Origin: Maritalea porphyrae
GTDB lineage: Bacteria; Pseudomonadota; Alphaproteobacteria; Rhizobiales; Devosiaceae
NCBI RefSeq assembly: GCF_030159895.1
Contig: NZ_BSNI01000002.1
Coordinates: forward strand, 1,638,306-1,702,305
Reading direction: 5' to 3'
Length of the DNA stretch: 64,000 nt
The notes under the pieces are model-generated. The model saw only the letters and a list, made by a program, of their open reading frames with translations, did not search any database and was not told where the DNA came from. Numbering within the stretch: position 1 is the first letter of the stretch; the number at the start of each line of letters is the position of its first letter. A program made the position numbers and the translations under genes. Positions 42,852 to 52,709 of this stretch are shown piece by piece.

Positions 42852-44450
42852 ATGACCAAAGAACGCCTATATCTGTTTGACACAACATTGCGCGATGGCG
42901 CGCAAACCGCTGGCATCGAGTTTTCAGTTGAAGACAAGATTACCATTGCGAATATGTTGGATCAGATTGGCGTTGACTATATTGAAGGCGGCTATCCCGG
43001 CGCCAACGTTGTGGATACGGAGTTCTTCTCCAAAAAGCGCACGAAAAATGCCACTTTTACCGCCTTTGGCATGACCAAGCGGGCAGGGCGATCAGTAGAC
43101 AATGACCCGGGACTGCAAGGGTTGCTTCAAAGTGAGGCGGAAGCCATTTGTTTTGTGGCCAAGGCATGGGATCGGCAAATTGAATTGGCCATGGGCATCA
43201 GTTTGGACGAAAACCTGCAATCAATAGATGCGTCGGTGCATGCGTCTGCCGATACAGGTCGCGAAACGATAGTCGATTGTGAGCACTTTTTTGACGGCTA
43301 CAAGTCAAATCCAGAATATGCGCTGAATTGCGCCAAAGCTGCTTTCGATGCTGGTGCGCGCTGGGTCGTGTTGTGCGACACAAATGGCGGCACCATGCCC
43401 AGCGAGATTTTCGATATCGTGTCGAAGGTCAAAGAACTTGTTCCGGGGTCCAATTTGGGCATTCACGCCCATAATGACACCGAACAGGCGGTAGCCAATA
43501 CATTGTCGGCGGTGCGCGCCGGGGTTCGCCACGTACAGGGCACGCTAAATGGCATTGGTGAGCGTTGCGGCAACGCCAACTTGGTTTCGTTGATCCCGAC
43601 TTTGGCATTGAAAGAGCCGTTTGCCTCAACAGTTCAAATCGGCGTTTCAGACGTACAATTGCAGGATCTGACGAACACATCGCGCGGCTTTGACGAGTTG
43701 CTAAACCGTGCCCCGGCGCGCCAAGCGCCTTATGTGGGCGCATCTGCTTTTGCGACTAAAGCCGGCATTCACGCCTCAGCCCTGCAAAAAGACCCGTCAT
43801 GCTATGAGCATATTGAACCGGAAACGGTGGGGAACCAACGCAACGTCATGGTTTCCCAACAAGCGGGTAAGTCCAACTTACTGACCGTCTTGGCCAAGCT
43901 TGGCATAAGCGTTGAAAAGTCAGACCCGCGTCTTGATGGTTTGTTGCGCGCCGTAAAAGAACGTGAGGCGCGCGGTTATTCATACGATGGTGCGGACGCA
44001 TCATTCGCTTTGTTGGCACGCAAGGCGCTAGGGCAGGTACCCGAATATTTCCGCGTTGATAGTTTTCGCACATCAGTTGAGCGCCGTTACAATGCGCGCG
44101 GCGAACTCGTCACCATGTCAGAAGCGGTGGTGAAGCTAGAAGTTGACGGCGAGATTTTGATGTCGGTGGCGGAAGGCAATGGCCCTGTCAATGCGCTCGA
44201 TCTCGCCATGCGCAAGGATTTGGGCAAATACTCTGACCGAATTGATGATTTGGAACTGGTGGACTTTAAGGTGCGTATCTTAAACGGTGGCACGGGCGCG
44301 GTAACCCGTGTGCTGGTTGAATCACGGGATAAATCGGGCGAAAGATGGTTTACAGTCGGCGTTTCTGCAAACATCATTGATGCATCGTTCGAGGCGCTGT
44401 ATGAGTCTGTTACGTATAAACTGCTAAAGACCGAGCCAGACAGAGGGTAG
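42852..44450 (+). CDS. cimA: (R)-citramalate synthase
   Basis: A 532-residue acyltransferase of the isopropylmalate-synthase family that condenses pyruvate and acetyl-CoA to citramalate, a route to isoleucine that bypasses threonine. DTTLRDGAQTAGIEFSVEDK is the family opening, with metal ligands in LGIHAHNDTEQAV and GNANL. ASAFATKAGIHASA separates the catalytic part from the C-terminal regulatory LeuA-like domain, probably the isoleucine site. Length matches the TIGR00977 group rather than LeuA. It is third in the cysS-GFA-cimA unit. Confidence 0.93.
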   Translation: MTKERLYLFDTTLRDGAQTAGIEFSVEDKITIANMLDQIGVDYIEGGYPGANVVDTEFFSKKRTKNATFTAFGMTKRAGRSVDNDPGLQGLLQSEAEAICFVAKAWDRQIELAMGISLDENLQSIDASVHASADTGRETIVDCEHFFDGYKSNPEYALNCAKAAFDAGARWVVLCDTNGGTMPSEIFDIVSKVKELVPGSNLGIHAHNDTEQAVANTLSAVRAGVRHVQGTLNGIGERCGNANLVSLIPTLALKEPFASTVQIGVSDVQLQDLTNTSRGFDELLNRAPARQAPYVGASAFATKAGIHASALQKDPSCYEHIEPETVGNQRNVMVSQQAGKSNLLTVLAKLGISVEKSDPRLDGLLRAVKEREARGYSYDGADASFALLARKALGQVPEYFRVDSFRTSVERRYNARGELVTMSEAVVKLEVDGEILMSVAEGNGPVNALDLAMRKDLGKYSDRIDDLELVDFKVRILNGGTGAVTRVLVESRDKSGERWFTVGVSANIIDASFEALYESVTYKLLKTEPDRG

Positions 44451-44496
44451 TCTGGCGTTTCACTAGGTCGAGAACGCGAAAAAATGGGAGGCAACC

Positions 44497-46965
44497 CTGG
44501 CTGAATCGACGTCTAATTCCAATCTGTTTGTTGCGCTTGGATTTGCAGCAGCAACAGCCGCAGTAGTCGTAGGAGTGGTTTCCGCTCCTGCCATTTCATC
44601 TTGTTCTCAAAATGCCGACCAGCCGTTTCTGAGTTGCGTCATCGGTCAGGTGTTTGGACGCACCGACGACAATGCCAAAGTGAGTTCATCCTCCCAGACG
44701 ACGCCAACCGATCAAGCGGATGCAGAACAATCATCACCAGCAGCCACAAGCGCAGAACAGACCAATGACGAAGAGACAACAACCGCCGCAGACGCGATTG
44801 TCGTTCCCGATTTCACCATTGCGCGCGCCGCCGCCGATGGTCTTGTTGTTATTGTTGGAACAGCAGCAGTTGGCGATACCGTCATTGTGAAATCAAATGG
44901 CCAGATTTTGGGTAAGACCAAGCCCGAGCGCACAGGCGAATGGGTGTTCGTGCCAGAAAATCCGCTGCCAACAGGCGGCGTCGAAATCACTGTGGAAGCG
45001 CAAGATGCGCAAGGCAACTTCACGCCATCCGCAAAATCAGAGATTGTGCTAATCCACGAAGGTCGCGACAAAGAGCCAATCGTCGTGGCTTCAGTGCCGG
45101 GCGAAGCCTCATCTATCATTCAAGGTTTGACGCCTCAAGTCGTCGAAGTAGCCGAAGCAGAAGTTGAATCAACGCCTGAAGCAGTTGAATCTGAAACCGA
45201 ACAGCCCGCTGCAAGTGATTCAAATGACACAGAGAAATCTGTAGAGGCAACGACGGCTGCTGCCGAAACTGAGAGCACAGAAGAGGCAGCACCTGCGGCC
45301 ACAGCAGAGACCGAAACACCTGCAACGCCAACAGAGGTTGCTGAAACTGTCGAGGCTGAAGTGATTGAAACGGCTGAGGCCGTTGTTGAAACCACTGAGG
45401 AAGCGGTTGCTGTTGAGAGCGCTGCGGAGGCTGAAGCGCAACAGACTGACGTTGCTGTTAATACTGAAACTTCTGCCGATGAAAACACAGACACAACTGA
45501 GCCTGTTGCCGTTGTTGCAGATACGGCGAATCAAGCCGCCCCAGAGCAAACCACAAGTGAGGCAGAGCAAAGTTCTGTTGTTGACGATCAGTCAGTTGAG
45601 CCTGTAGCGTCTGAAGAAACAGTTGTTGCAGATCAACCAGAAACAACTGTTACCGAAGCTGTAGAAGCTGAAACAATTGAAACGGCTGAGGCTGTTGTTG
45701 ATGCCACAGAGGCAGTTGTTGAAGCCGTTGAGGCAGTGCAGCCAGAGGCAGCGCAACAAGTGGCTGAAAACGAAGCCCCAGAGGCAACAACACAATCGAC
45801 ACCGCAAACTGAGCAAGAAGTGGCAACTGCTGAAGCAGCAGAAGCCGCGATTGAGGCTATCGAGCGTTTCGTACAACCCACGATTGATGCCATTGAAATT
45901 GACGGTGCGATGAACTTTATCGCCGGCGGCGGTCCCGATGGCGCGATCATGCGCATCTATGTGGACAACGAATATGTCGCCGATGCGGTCGTAGCCGATG
46001 GCCGTTGGCTTGTTGAAACCGAGAACGTGCTCACTAAGAAGTCGCAGCGTGTCCGTGCGGACATGTTGGTTGCTGACACGTCTCAGGTGACAGCGCGAAC
46101 CGAAGTCAACTTTGTCATTGAGAATTTAGTTGAAATTCCGGTCGCGCCAGCGGAGCAAACTCAAGTGGCTGACGCTGATACGTCTGGTGACGCGCCAACC
46201 GAGGCCGCTGATGCGTCTGATAATACTTCAGCGCCTGAGCAAACGACCGAGGTGGCAAGCGCTGAAGTCGAGCAAGTTGAGCCAACAGCTCTAACGGCAA
46301 CTGAAGAGGCGGTTGTCGAAGATGCTGCCGCACCGGTGGAAACGGCACCAACTGCCCAAGAAGAAACAACGCCAGTTGTTGAACAGGCAGTGGAACAGCC
46401 AGTTGTTTCAGAGCAAGCCGCACCTGAAACTATGGGTGAAGAATCGTCTGTGATTGAGACGGCCTCAAACGAAGTGGCTGAGCAACCAACTTCGGTTGAT
46501 ACGGTGACAGAAAAGGCAACTACCACTGCCGACACTGAAGCTGTGACCAGCGAAACAAAGACGCCAACAGTCGAAACGCCTGAAGAAGTTGCTCTGGTCG
46601 AGGATGCCGTCGCTGACGCGCCAGTTGAACCGGCAACAGACGCTACTGATATCGTGCAAGCTACACAAGAAGCTGAAGGCAACGCCGAGGCGGCTGCAGA
46701 GGCCGTAGAGGCGGAAGTAACTGCGGAAGAAGACGAGGGTGGTGTGACAACCATCACCGCCGTTGCTGTGGGCGAGGGCGATGAACAACGTTTCGTTTCG
46801 GGTAAGGCGATTATCCGCAAGGGCGATAATCTTTGGACGATTGCTCGGCGCGTTTATGGCAGCGGTGTGAAGTACACCACGATCTACGAAGCCAATGCGA
46901 ATGACATTTCAAACCCACACCTGATTTTCCCAGGTCAAGTGTTTGAATTGCCAAACCAAGAATAG
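44497..46965 (+). CDS. Long acidic LysM-domain protein with an apparent CTG start
   Basis: An 822-residue protein if read from CTG 44497. An N-terminal membrane anchor ([22 protein letters not shown]), an Ig/Big-like module near residues 105-195, a long Ala/Glu/Thr/Val-rich low-complexity region with repeats, a second module around 470-545, another low-complexity stretch and a C-terminal LysM ([14 protein letters not shown], then [12 protein letters not shown]) are visible. LysM binds peptidoglycan, so a wall-facing role is inferred. GGGAGG (44486-44491) is well spaced for CTG 44497. No ATG, GTG or TTG occurs in frame before GTG 44575, which would cut away the anchor. The gene follows cimA by 46 bases. 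Confidence 0.78.
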   Translation: MAESTSNSNLFVALGFAAATAAVVVGVVSAPAISSCSQNADQPFLSCVIGQVFGRTDDNAKVSSSSQTTPTDQADAEQSSPAATSAEQTNDEETTTAADAIVVPDFTIARAAADGLVVIVGTAAVGDTVIVKSNGQILGKTKPERTGEWVFVPENPLPTGGVEITVEAQDAQGNFTPSAKSEIVLIHEGRDKEPIVVASVPGEASSIIQGLTPQVVEVAEAEVESTPEAVESETEQPAASDSNDTEKSVEATTAAAETESTEEAAPAATAETETPATPTEVAETVEAEVIETAEAVVETTEEAVAVESAAEAEAQQTDVAVNTETSADENTDTTEPVAVVADTANQAAPEQTTSEAEQSSVVDDQSVEPVASEETVVADQPETTVTEAVEAETIETAEAVVDATEAVVEAVEAVQPEAAQQVAENEAPEATTQSTPQTEQEVATAEAAEAAIEAIERFVQPTIDAIEIDGAMNFIAGGGPDGAIMRIYVDNEYVADAVVADGRWLVETENVLTKKSQRVRADMLVADTSQVTARTEVNFVIENLVEIPVAPAEQTQVADADTSGDAPTEAADASDNTSAPEQTTEVASAEVEQVEPTALTATEEAVVEDAAAPVETAPTAQEETTPVVEQAVEQPVVSEQAAPETMGEESSVIETASNEVAEQPTSVDTVTEKATTTADTEAVTSETKTPTVETPEEVALVEDAVADAPVEPATDATDIVQATQEAEGNAEAAAEAVEAEVTAEEDEGGVTTITAVAVGEGDEQRFVSGKAIIRKGDNLWTIARRVYGSGVKYTTIYEANANDISNPHLIFPGQVFELPNQE
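45364..45692 (+). repeat. Direct repeats in the low-complexity region of the LysM protein gene
   Basis: ATTGAAACGGCTGAGGC followed by (C/T)GTTGTTGA occurs at 45364 and again at 45676, coding IETAEAVV in the same frame. Surrounding codons for Val, Glu, Thr and Ala repeat irregularly throughout. This is a diverging short-tandem expansion rather than a mobile repeat. Confidence 0.65.
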
Positions 46966-46968
46966 AGC

Positions 46969-47008
46969 TTGAACTTCGGGCGGAATTGCTTTATCGTAAT
47001 ATTACGAT
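46969..47008 (+). promoter_or_regulatory. Promoter and 16-bp palindromic operator of the ArsR gene
   Basis: TTGAAC (46969-46974) and TATCGT (46992-46997) are 17 bases apart. The perfect palindrome ATCGTAATATTACGAT (46993-47008) covers the -10 and reaches into the ATG at 47007. No Shine-Dalgarno precedes that ATG, and a start site 7 bases after the -10 would leave only about 3 untranslated bases, so the transcript may be leaderless. Confidence 0.65.
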
Positions 47009-47330
47009 GAATGAGATTTCGCCCGAAGACCAGCAACTCGCTAAAGCCATGCGTGCCCTTTCACATCCGGCTCGCCTAGCGATTTTGCGCTATCTTTCCG
47101 ACATTAGTACACCTTGTTGTGGCGATGTAATGTCATGCGTTGATCTTGCCCAATCCACGGTTTCGCAGCACCTAAAAGTGCTTTTAGAGGCGGGGCTGAT
47201 TGAAAGAAAAGGGCAAGGCACCAAAAACTGTTACAGCATTTGCTCGGATAAACTGAGCGCTGTGCAGTCACTTTTCGATCGGACTGTGTCTCCTCTCACA
47301 GCTAAATCACTTCCTCAAAACGCGGAGTAA
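47007..47330 (+). CDS. ArsR/SmtB family transcriptional regulator
   Basis: A 107-residue winged-helix repressor with [16 protein letters not shown], the recognition helix in [23 protein letters not shown] and the wing [13 protein letters not shown]. Three cysteines cluster before the recognition helix ([10 protein letters not shown]), resembling a metal- or thiol-sensing site. ATG 47007 is the only sensible start and overlaps the palindrome. The Atm1-type exporter begins 4 bases after its stop, so the regulator probably controls the exporter. The inducer, perhaps a heavy metal or thiol stress, is inferred. Confidence 0.88.
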   Translation: MNEISPEDQQLAKAMRALSHPARLAILRYLSDISTPCCGDVMSCVDLAQSTVSQHLKVLLEAGLIERKGQGTKNCYSICSDKLSAVQSLFDRTVSPLTAKSLPQNAE

Positions 47331-47333
47331 TAC

Positions 47334-49253
47334 ATGGCCGTAGCGCCAACAGGTCGCACTGTTTCCAAAAAACAAACCGTGAACGCCGACGAAGGCTCGC
47401 CGTTTGCTACAATTAAGAACCTATGGCCCTATATGTGGCCATCTGATCGTCCCGATCTCAAAGCACGCGTGATGCTGGCCCTCTTGGCGCTGCTCGCTGC
47501 GATGGGTGCCGCAACTATGGCGCCCTATTTCTATTCGCAGGTGATCGATTCACTAGAAATCGGCGACGGCATCGAACAAGCTAAAATGTTCGGCCTTACG
47601 CTCGCAATAGCTTTCGCCATTGCTTATGGCCTTGGTCAAATTACCGAGAGCCTGTTCATGCAGCTGCGGGACGTGTTGTTCGCCTCTGTAGGCCAGCACG
47701 CTGTCCGACAGCTTGCACATCGCACCTTTGTGCATTTGCACGCCTTGTCGCTGCGCTATCACTTGCAGCGCCGAACAGGTGGCCTATCACGGGTCATTGA
47801 GCGTGGCACCAAGGGCATTGAAACAATTGTGCGTTTCACAATGCTCAACACCGCACCAACCCTAGTGCAGTTCGTCATAATCTCGACGATCTTTGTTTGG
47901 CGCTTTGGGCTGCCTTATCTTGCTGTATTGGTGCTTACCGTCGTTGGTTATATCTACTTCACCGTTAAGGCCAGCAATTGGCGTATCGGCATTCGCCGCA
48001 AAATGAATGACAGCGATACTGAAGCCAACTCAAAAGCCATCGACAGTCTTCTAAACTTCGAAACGGTCAAATATTTCGGCAATGAAGAGATGGAAGCGCG
48101 TCGTTTTGACGAATCTATGGCGGTCTATGAAGGCGCAGCGATCCGCATGTGGACGTCGCTCGGTTTCCTCAACTTTGGACAAGCGGTGATTTTCTGGATC
48201 GGCATGATTGTCATTTCCATCATGTCGGTGAACAGCGTTTTGGCGGGCGACATTACCGTTGGCGATTTTGTGTTGATCAACATGTATATGATGCAGATTT
48301 ATCGTCCACTAAATTTCATTGGCTTCGTCTATCGCGAAATCCGTCAGGGCCTCACCGACATTGAGAATATGTTCGAGCTGCTCGATAAAGACGCCGAGAT
48401 CAAAGACAAGCCAGACGCCAAGCCGCTTGAAGTCAGTGGGCCGGTCCTTAAGTTCAACGATGTGAAGTTTCACTATGATCCAGATCGCGAAATCCTAAAG
48501 GGCGTGAGCTTTGAAGTCCCTGCTGGCAAAACCATCGCGGTGGTTGGCCCTTCGGGTGCCGGTAAGTCGACAATCTCGCGGCTAATCTATCGCTTTTATG
48601 ATGCGATTGAGGGCAGCGTGGAGATCGATGGCCAAGATGTGCGCGATGTTACGCAAAAGTCGCTGCGCGCTTCTGTGGGCATGGTTCCACAAGATACAGT
48701 GCTGTTTAACGACACAATTGCCTACAACATTCGCTATGGCCGACCTGAAGCGACGGACGAGGAAGTGCGGGAGGCCGCAAAGCTGGCGCAAATCTCAGAC
48801 TTTATCGATGGTTTGCCGCAAGGGTTCGATACGCCAGTGGGTGAACGCGGTTTGAAGCTTTCTGGTGGTGAAAAACAACGTGTAGCGATCGCGCGTACAA
48901 TCCTAAAGAGCCCGCCGATCTTGATTTTGGATGAAGCCACTTCGGCGCTGGATACGCAAACTGAACGAGAAATCCAGTCAGCGTTGGATCATGTATCGCA
49001 GAACCGCACCACATTGGTGATTGCCCACAGGCTTTCAACTGTCATCAACGCCGACGAAATCATCGTGCTGCGTGCAGGTGAAATCGCCGAGCGGGGCAAC
49101 CACGAGGCATTATTGGCGCTAGATGGCCTTTATGCCCAAATGTGGAACCGTCAGCGCGAGGTTGATGAAGCTGGTGAAAAGCTTCGCTTGGCACGCGAAA
49201 CAGATACTGAGGGTTTTCTGATCAAGCAAAGCGAGCAAGACCCCGTCAAATAG
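47334..49253 (+). CDS. Atm1/HMT1-type ABC half-transporter (permease-ATPase)
   Basis: A 639-residue half-transporter fused to its ATPase. An N-terminal tail of 30 residues precedes six membrane helices (about 50-320), then Walker A GPSGAGKST near residue 405, signature LSGGEKQR and Walker B ILILDEATSALD. Similarity is to the Atm1/HMT1 class; the Novosphingobium member exports glutathione conjugates including metal adducts. The sequence TEANSKAIDSLLNFETVKYFGNE is typical of this class. It is cotranscribed with the ArsR regulator, and gor and a GST in the window fit a glutathione-linked role. Confidence 0.92.
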   Translation: MAVAPTGRTVSKKQTVNADEGSPFATIKNLWPYMWPSDRPDLKARVMLALLALLAAMGAATMAPYFYSQVIDSLEIGDGIEQAKMFGLTLAIAFAIAYGLGQITESLFMQLRDVLFASVGQHAVRQLAHRTFVHLHALSLRYHLQRRTGGLSRVIERGTKGIETIVRFTMLNTAPTLVQFVIISTIFVWRFGLPYLAVLVLTVVGYIYFTVKASNWRIGIRRKMNDSDTEANSKAIDSLLNFETVKYFGNEEMEARRFDESMAVYEGAAIRMWTSLGFLNFGQAVIFWIGMIVISIMSVNSVLAGDITVGDFVLINMYMMQIYRPLNFIGFVYREIRQGLTDIENMFELLDKDAEIKDKPDAKPLEVSGPVLKFNDVKFHYDPDREILKGVSFEVPAGKTIAVVGPSGAGKSTISRLIYRFYDAIEGSVEIDGQDVRDVTQKSLRASVGMVPQDTVLFNDTIAYNIRYGRPEATDEEVREAAKLAQISDFIDGLPQGFDTPVGERGLKLSGGEKQRVAIARTILKSPPILILDEATSALDTQTEREIQSALDHVSQNRTTLVIAHRLSTVINADEIIVLRAGEIAERGNHEALLALDGLYAQMWNRQREVDEAGEKLRLARETDTEGFLIKQSEQDPVK

Positions 49254-49274
49254 TTTTGCTTGTCTTGAACAAAC

Positions 49275-49310
49275 AAAAGGGGCGTCGCAGATATTTGCGA
49301 CGCCCCTTTT
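49275..49310. terminator. Bidirectional rho-independent terminator
   Basis: AAAAGGGGCGTCGCA (49275-49289) pairs perfectly with TGCGACGCCCCTTTT (49296-49310) over a 6-base loop, 22 bases after the ABC gene stop and 28 bases from the stop of the minus-strand RND gene. A-rich and T-rich flanks suit both directions. Confidence 0.95.
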
Positions 49311-49337
49311 TATTTCTGTCTGTCCTCGAAAGCTAAG

Positions 49338-52300
49338 CTATTCAGCAGCCTCAGGTGTTGGTCGAGACACGATGGTTACACCATGTTTCTCTTCTGTCAC
49401 CAAATCCCCGGTGATATACGCTTTCGCGCTGTCTGCACCCGCAGGAATTTCAGCAGTCGCAGGCTGGTCAACAACATTGGTCTCTGCTTCCGCCGCTTCA
49501 GCCGCTTTTGCTTCAGCTTTGGCTGCACGGCGCGCGCTGATTGCACGGAACGGATAGGTGATCATCTGCCACAGATGGATCAATTGCTCTTTCCAAACCG
49601 TTGGTGCGACCAGCAATACAGGCACCATAAGCAGTGTCAGCAAAGTGGAGAAGGTGAGGCCAGAAATAACGGCTGTTGCCAACTGGATCCACCATGCACC
49701 TGATGGGTCGCCAACAATTATTGAGCGTCCGAAGAAGTCAAGGCTTACGCCCATCGCCATCGGGATCAGGCCCATCACTGTTGTAATTGTCGTCAACAAC
49801 ACGGGGCGAAGACGTTGCGATGCTGTCATTAAGGATGCGGAAATCGGGTCAGCACCTTCATGGCGGAAACGGTTATACGTATCGATCAACACGATCGAGT
49901 TGTTCACCACAATACCTGCTAGCGATACAATGCCGACACCGGTCATGATTGCCGAGAACGACTGCCCGGTGATCAGCATACCAAGCAACACACCAGCAAC
50001 CGACATAACCACTGTCGAAAGCGTAATCGCCACCTGATAGAAGCTGTTGAACTGTGTCAGCAAGATCAAGAACATCAAGAACATTGCCGCCGCACCGGCT
50101 TGTGCCATAAATGCATTGGTTTCGTTGGTCTGTTCATCGGCACCAGCAAATTCAAACTCAACGCCTTGCGGCCAAGTCTGTTCGCCAATCCAGGTTTTCA
50201 ACTCTTCAACCTTGTCAGCGGCCATGACTGGTGTGCCATCTTCCTTTTCACCAGTTACGTTCGCCCGCACACCCATTGTGTATTTGGAATCGCGGCGAGA
50301 GATCGCTGCAACTTTTGGCACAGCTTCTCGTGTGATGAAGTTTGATACTGGAACAAGGCCTGCATTCGTGATGATCCGCAAACTATCTAGCGCTTCAAAG
50401 CTACGTTGCTCTTTCGGCAAGCGAACACGAATGTCCAACTCGTCAATCGCATCATCTGGACGATAGGTGCCAAGATTAACGCCAGACGTCACAAGCTGAA
50501 CATACGGGCTCAGATCACGAACACCGATACCATAAAGCGCAGCCATTTCCCGATTGACATTGATCTTCCAGTCAATGCCGGGCAGGGGACGGCCGTCCTC
50601 AACTTCCATCGTATTGCCGAGATCGAACTCAACAAAGTTGCGAATTTTGCCAACAACGGGCGCCAAATCATCATATGACTGCGCGGTTACCCGCATGGAA
50701 ATGTCTTTACCTGTCGGTGGACCTTCTTCAATTTCGAGCAGTTCAACACCTACGCCTTTGATGTCTTTGATGTTCTCGCGGATATCCGCAAAAATCTCAG
50801 ACGCCAAACGACGGTCTTTAAACGGTTCAAACTCAAGTTGTAGGTTGCCCAATGTATCTGGTGGCGTATCAGAAACAGCACCAGTGCTGCCAAAGTTCAT
50901 AACGACTTCTTTGATGCCGCCAACTTTAAGTACTTCTGTTTCCACTTCAATCAGCAGATCGCGGATTTCGACAGGCGAGTAGTTGCCACGCCCGGTCACG
51001 GCCACCGTGGCGTATTCAGGCTCAATTGAAGGGAATGCTTCAACACCGGTGCTGTTGGCACCGTAATACATGAAGATACCAACAATCATGCCCACGCCAA
51101 CAACCAGCACCATGATTGGACGGCGGATAATCGCATTTAGGAAACGAACATATCCACCTGTGAAACCAGGTACGGTCTTAGGATCAAAATTGTCGCGGCC
51201 AGACAGGGCTTGCGCGGCAAGCTTCTCTTTTTCGCTGACTTTTTTGCGGGCGAGCAAACCACCGATAACTGGCAAGAACACCATGGCAGTAATCAATGAC
51301 GCAATCAGCGTGATGATCACCATGATCGGCAAATAGCTCATAAATTTGCCGATGATACCCGGCCACAACAACATCGGGAGGAAGGCCGCTAGCGTTGTGC
51401 CAGTAGACGATACAATCGGCCAGAACATCAGTTTGGCCGCGCGAATAAATGCTTCGCGCCGTTCCATCCCTTCAGAGATTTTCCGGTCGGCATATTCAAC
51501 GATGACAATCGCGCCATCAACGAGCATACCTACCGTGAGAACCAAACCGAACATGATCATCATGTTCACGGTCATCCCGATCAGCTGGAGGAAGAAGAAA
51601 GCCATCATAAATGACGTGGGAATCGCCAAACCAATCATCAGGGCAGGGCGGATGCCAAGCATCGCAATCGTAACAATCATCACAAGCGCAACCGCAGTCA
51701 AAACAGCAGACTGCAAAGAGCCGAGCATGTCTTGCGCTGGTTTGGCTTGGTCGATCATCACGCTTGTCTTGATCGCTGGGTTGCGATCTGGAGCGGTTTC
51801 TTCGACTTTGACGCGAACAGCGTCTGAAAGCTCAATTACGTTTTCGCCTAGGCGTTTGAACACACCTAGGATAATCGCAGGCTGGCCGTTCACACGTGTA
51901 AACGAAGTCGCATCCTTGAAGGTGCGTTGGATTGTTGCAACATCGCCGAATGTCACATTCGAGCTGCCATCTGTTTTGAGCGGCAAATTGTAAACATCTG
52001 AGGCAGATTGGATAAGACCCGGCACCTCAATGGCGAACTTGCCTTGGCCGGTGTCCAATGTACCCGCTGGCACCACAAGGTTGTTGCGCGCCAAAGCGTC
52101 AAACAACTGGTTGGTGGTGAGGTTGTAAGATTCGAGTTTGTTCAAATCAACAACAACATCAAGCACTTCTTCGCGGTGGCCAGACATATCGACTGAACGA
52201 ACCGAAGCAATGCCTTCAAGTTGATCTTGAAGTTTACGTGCAGTTTGAGAAAGCGCGCGCTCAGGCACGTCGCCATAAACAGCAACCGTTACGGTTGGGA

Positions 52301-52709
52301 AGTTGCTGATCGCAATTTCATTGACAGTTGGCTCGTTTGCATCTTCAGGTAGCTGCGACTTCGCGCGATCTACTTTTTCGCGTACATCTGTGATGGCCTG
52401 ATCTTTGTCGAAATTGATGTCAAATTCCAAAAAGATCGACGCATGACCCGTTGAAGATGTCGACGTCATTGCTTTCAACCCATCAAGGTTGCGCAACTCA
52501 GTCTCCATTGGCCGTGCTAATAACCGTTCAGCATCGCTGGGTGAAACACCAGTTTGCGAAATTGAAACGTAGAGATAAGGAATATCAATAGCTGGTTGCC
52601 CTTCTTTGGGCAGCGTGATGTAGGCGGAAATACCCGCCAACAACAACACCAGCATAATTGTGACGACCGATTTCGGCCGTCTTAGTATATTTTCTAGCGC
52701 ACCAATCAT
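49338..52709 (-). CDS. RND efflux pump inner-membrane subunit (AcrB/HAE1-like)
   Basis: A 1123-residue resistance-nodulation-division permease with the duplicated layout of 12 helices and two large periplasmic loops. Visible are the first helix (SVVTIMLVLLLAG), YLYVSISQTGVSPSDAERLLARPME, GLVLTVGMLVDGAIVIVEY and the second-half SLAGIVVNNSIVLIDTYNRFR. The transmembrane acidic pair sits in GMLVDGAIV-type helices, so it is probably proton-driven. The C-terminal 90 residues are Ala/Glu-rich and unusual in length. Its start overlaps the membrane-fusion subunit by 4 bases (ATGA). No outer-membrane factor gene is adjacent. Confidence 0.94.
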   Translation of the reverse strand: MIGALENILRRPKSVVTIMLVLLLAGISAYITLPKEGQPAIDIPYLYVSISQTGVSPSDAERLLARPMETELRNLDGLKAMTSTSSTGHASIFLEFDINFDKDQAITDVREKVDRAKSQLPEDANEPTVNEIAISNFPTVTVAVYGDVPERALSQTARKLQDQLEGIASVRSVDMSGHREEVLDVVVDLNKLESYNLTTNQLFDALARNNLVVPAGTLDTGQGKFAIEVPGLIQSASDVYNLPLKTDGSSNVTFGDVATIQRTFKDATSFTRVNGQPAIILGVFKRLGENVIELSDAVRVKVEETAPDRNPAIKTSVMIDQAKPAQDMLGSLQSAVLTAVALVMIVTIAMLGIRPALMIGLAIPTSFMMAFFFLQLIGMTVNMMIMFGLVLTVGMLVDGAIVIVEYADRKISEGMERREAFIRAAKLMFWPIVSSTGTTLAAFLPMLLWPGIIGKFMSYLPIMVIITLIASLITAMVFLPVIGGLLARKKVSEKEKLAAQALSGRDNFDPKTVPGFTGGYVRFLNAIIRRPIMVLVVGVGMIVGIFMYYGANSTGVEAFPSIEPEYATVAVTGRGNYSPVEIRDLLIEVETEVLKVGGIKEVVMNFGSTGAVSDTPPDTLGNLQLEFEPFKDRRLASEIFADIRENIKDIKGVGVELLEIEEGPPTGKDISMRVTAQSYDDLAPVVGKIRNFVEFDLGNTMEVEDGRPLPGIDWKINVNREMAALYGIGVRDLSPYVQLVTSGVNLGTYRPDDAIDELDIRVRLPKEQRSFEALDSLRIITNAGLVPVSNFITREAVPKVAAISRRDSKYTMGVRANVTGEKEDGTPVMAADKVEELKTWIGEQTWPQGVEFEFAGADEQTNETNAFMAQAGAAAMFLMFLILLTQFNSFYQVAITLSTVVMSVAGVLLGMLITGQSFSAIMTGVGIVSLAGIVVNNSIVLIDTYNRFRHEGADPISASLMTASQRLRPVLLTTITTVMGLIPMAMGVSLDFFGRSIIVGDPSGAWWIQLATAVISGLTFSTLLTLLMVPVLLVAPTVWKEQLIHLWQMITYPFRAISARRAAKAEAKAAEAAEAETNVVDQPATAEIPAGADSAKAYITGDLVTEEKHGVTIVSRPTPEAAE

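Noticed and set aside
44484-44504. Six-residue upstream frame (ATG at 44484) as a regulatory leader peptide for the LysM gene
   Set aside because: The ATG lies directly before, and overlaps by proximity, the GGGAGG that best serves CTG 44497, leaving it without its own ribosome-binding site; kept only as a note in the start-codon finding.
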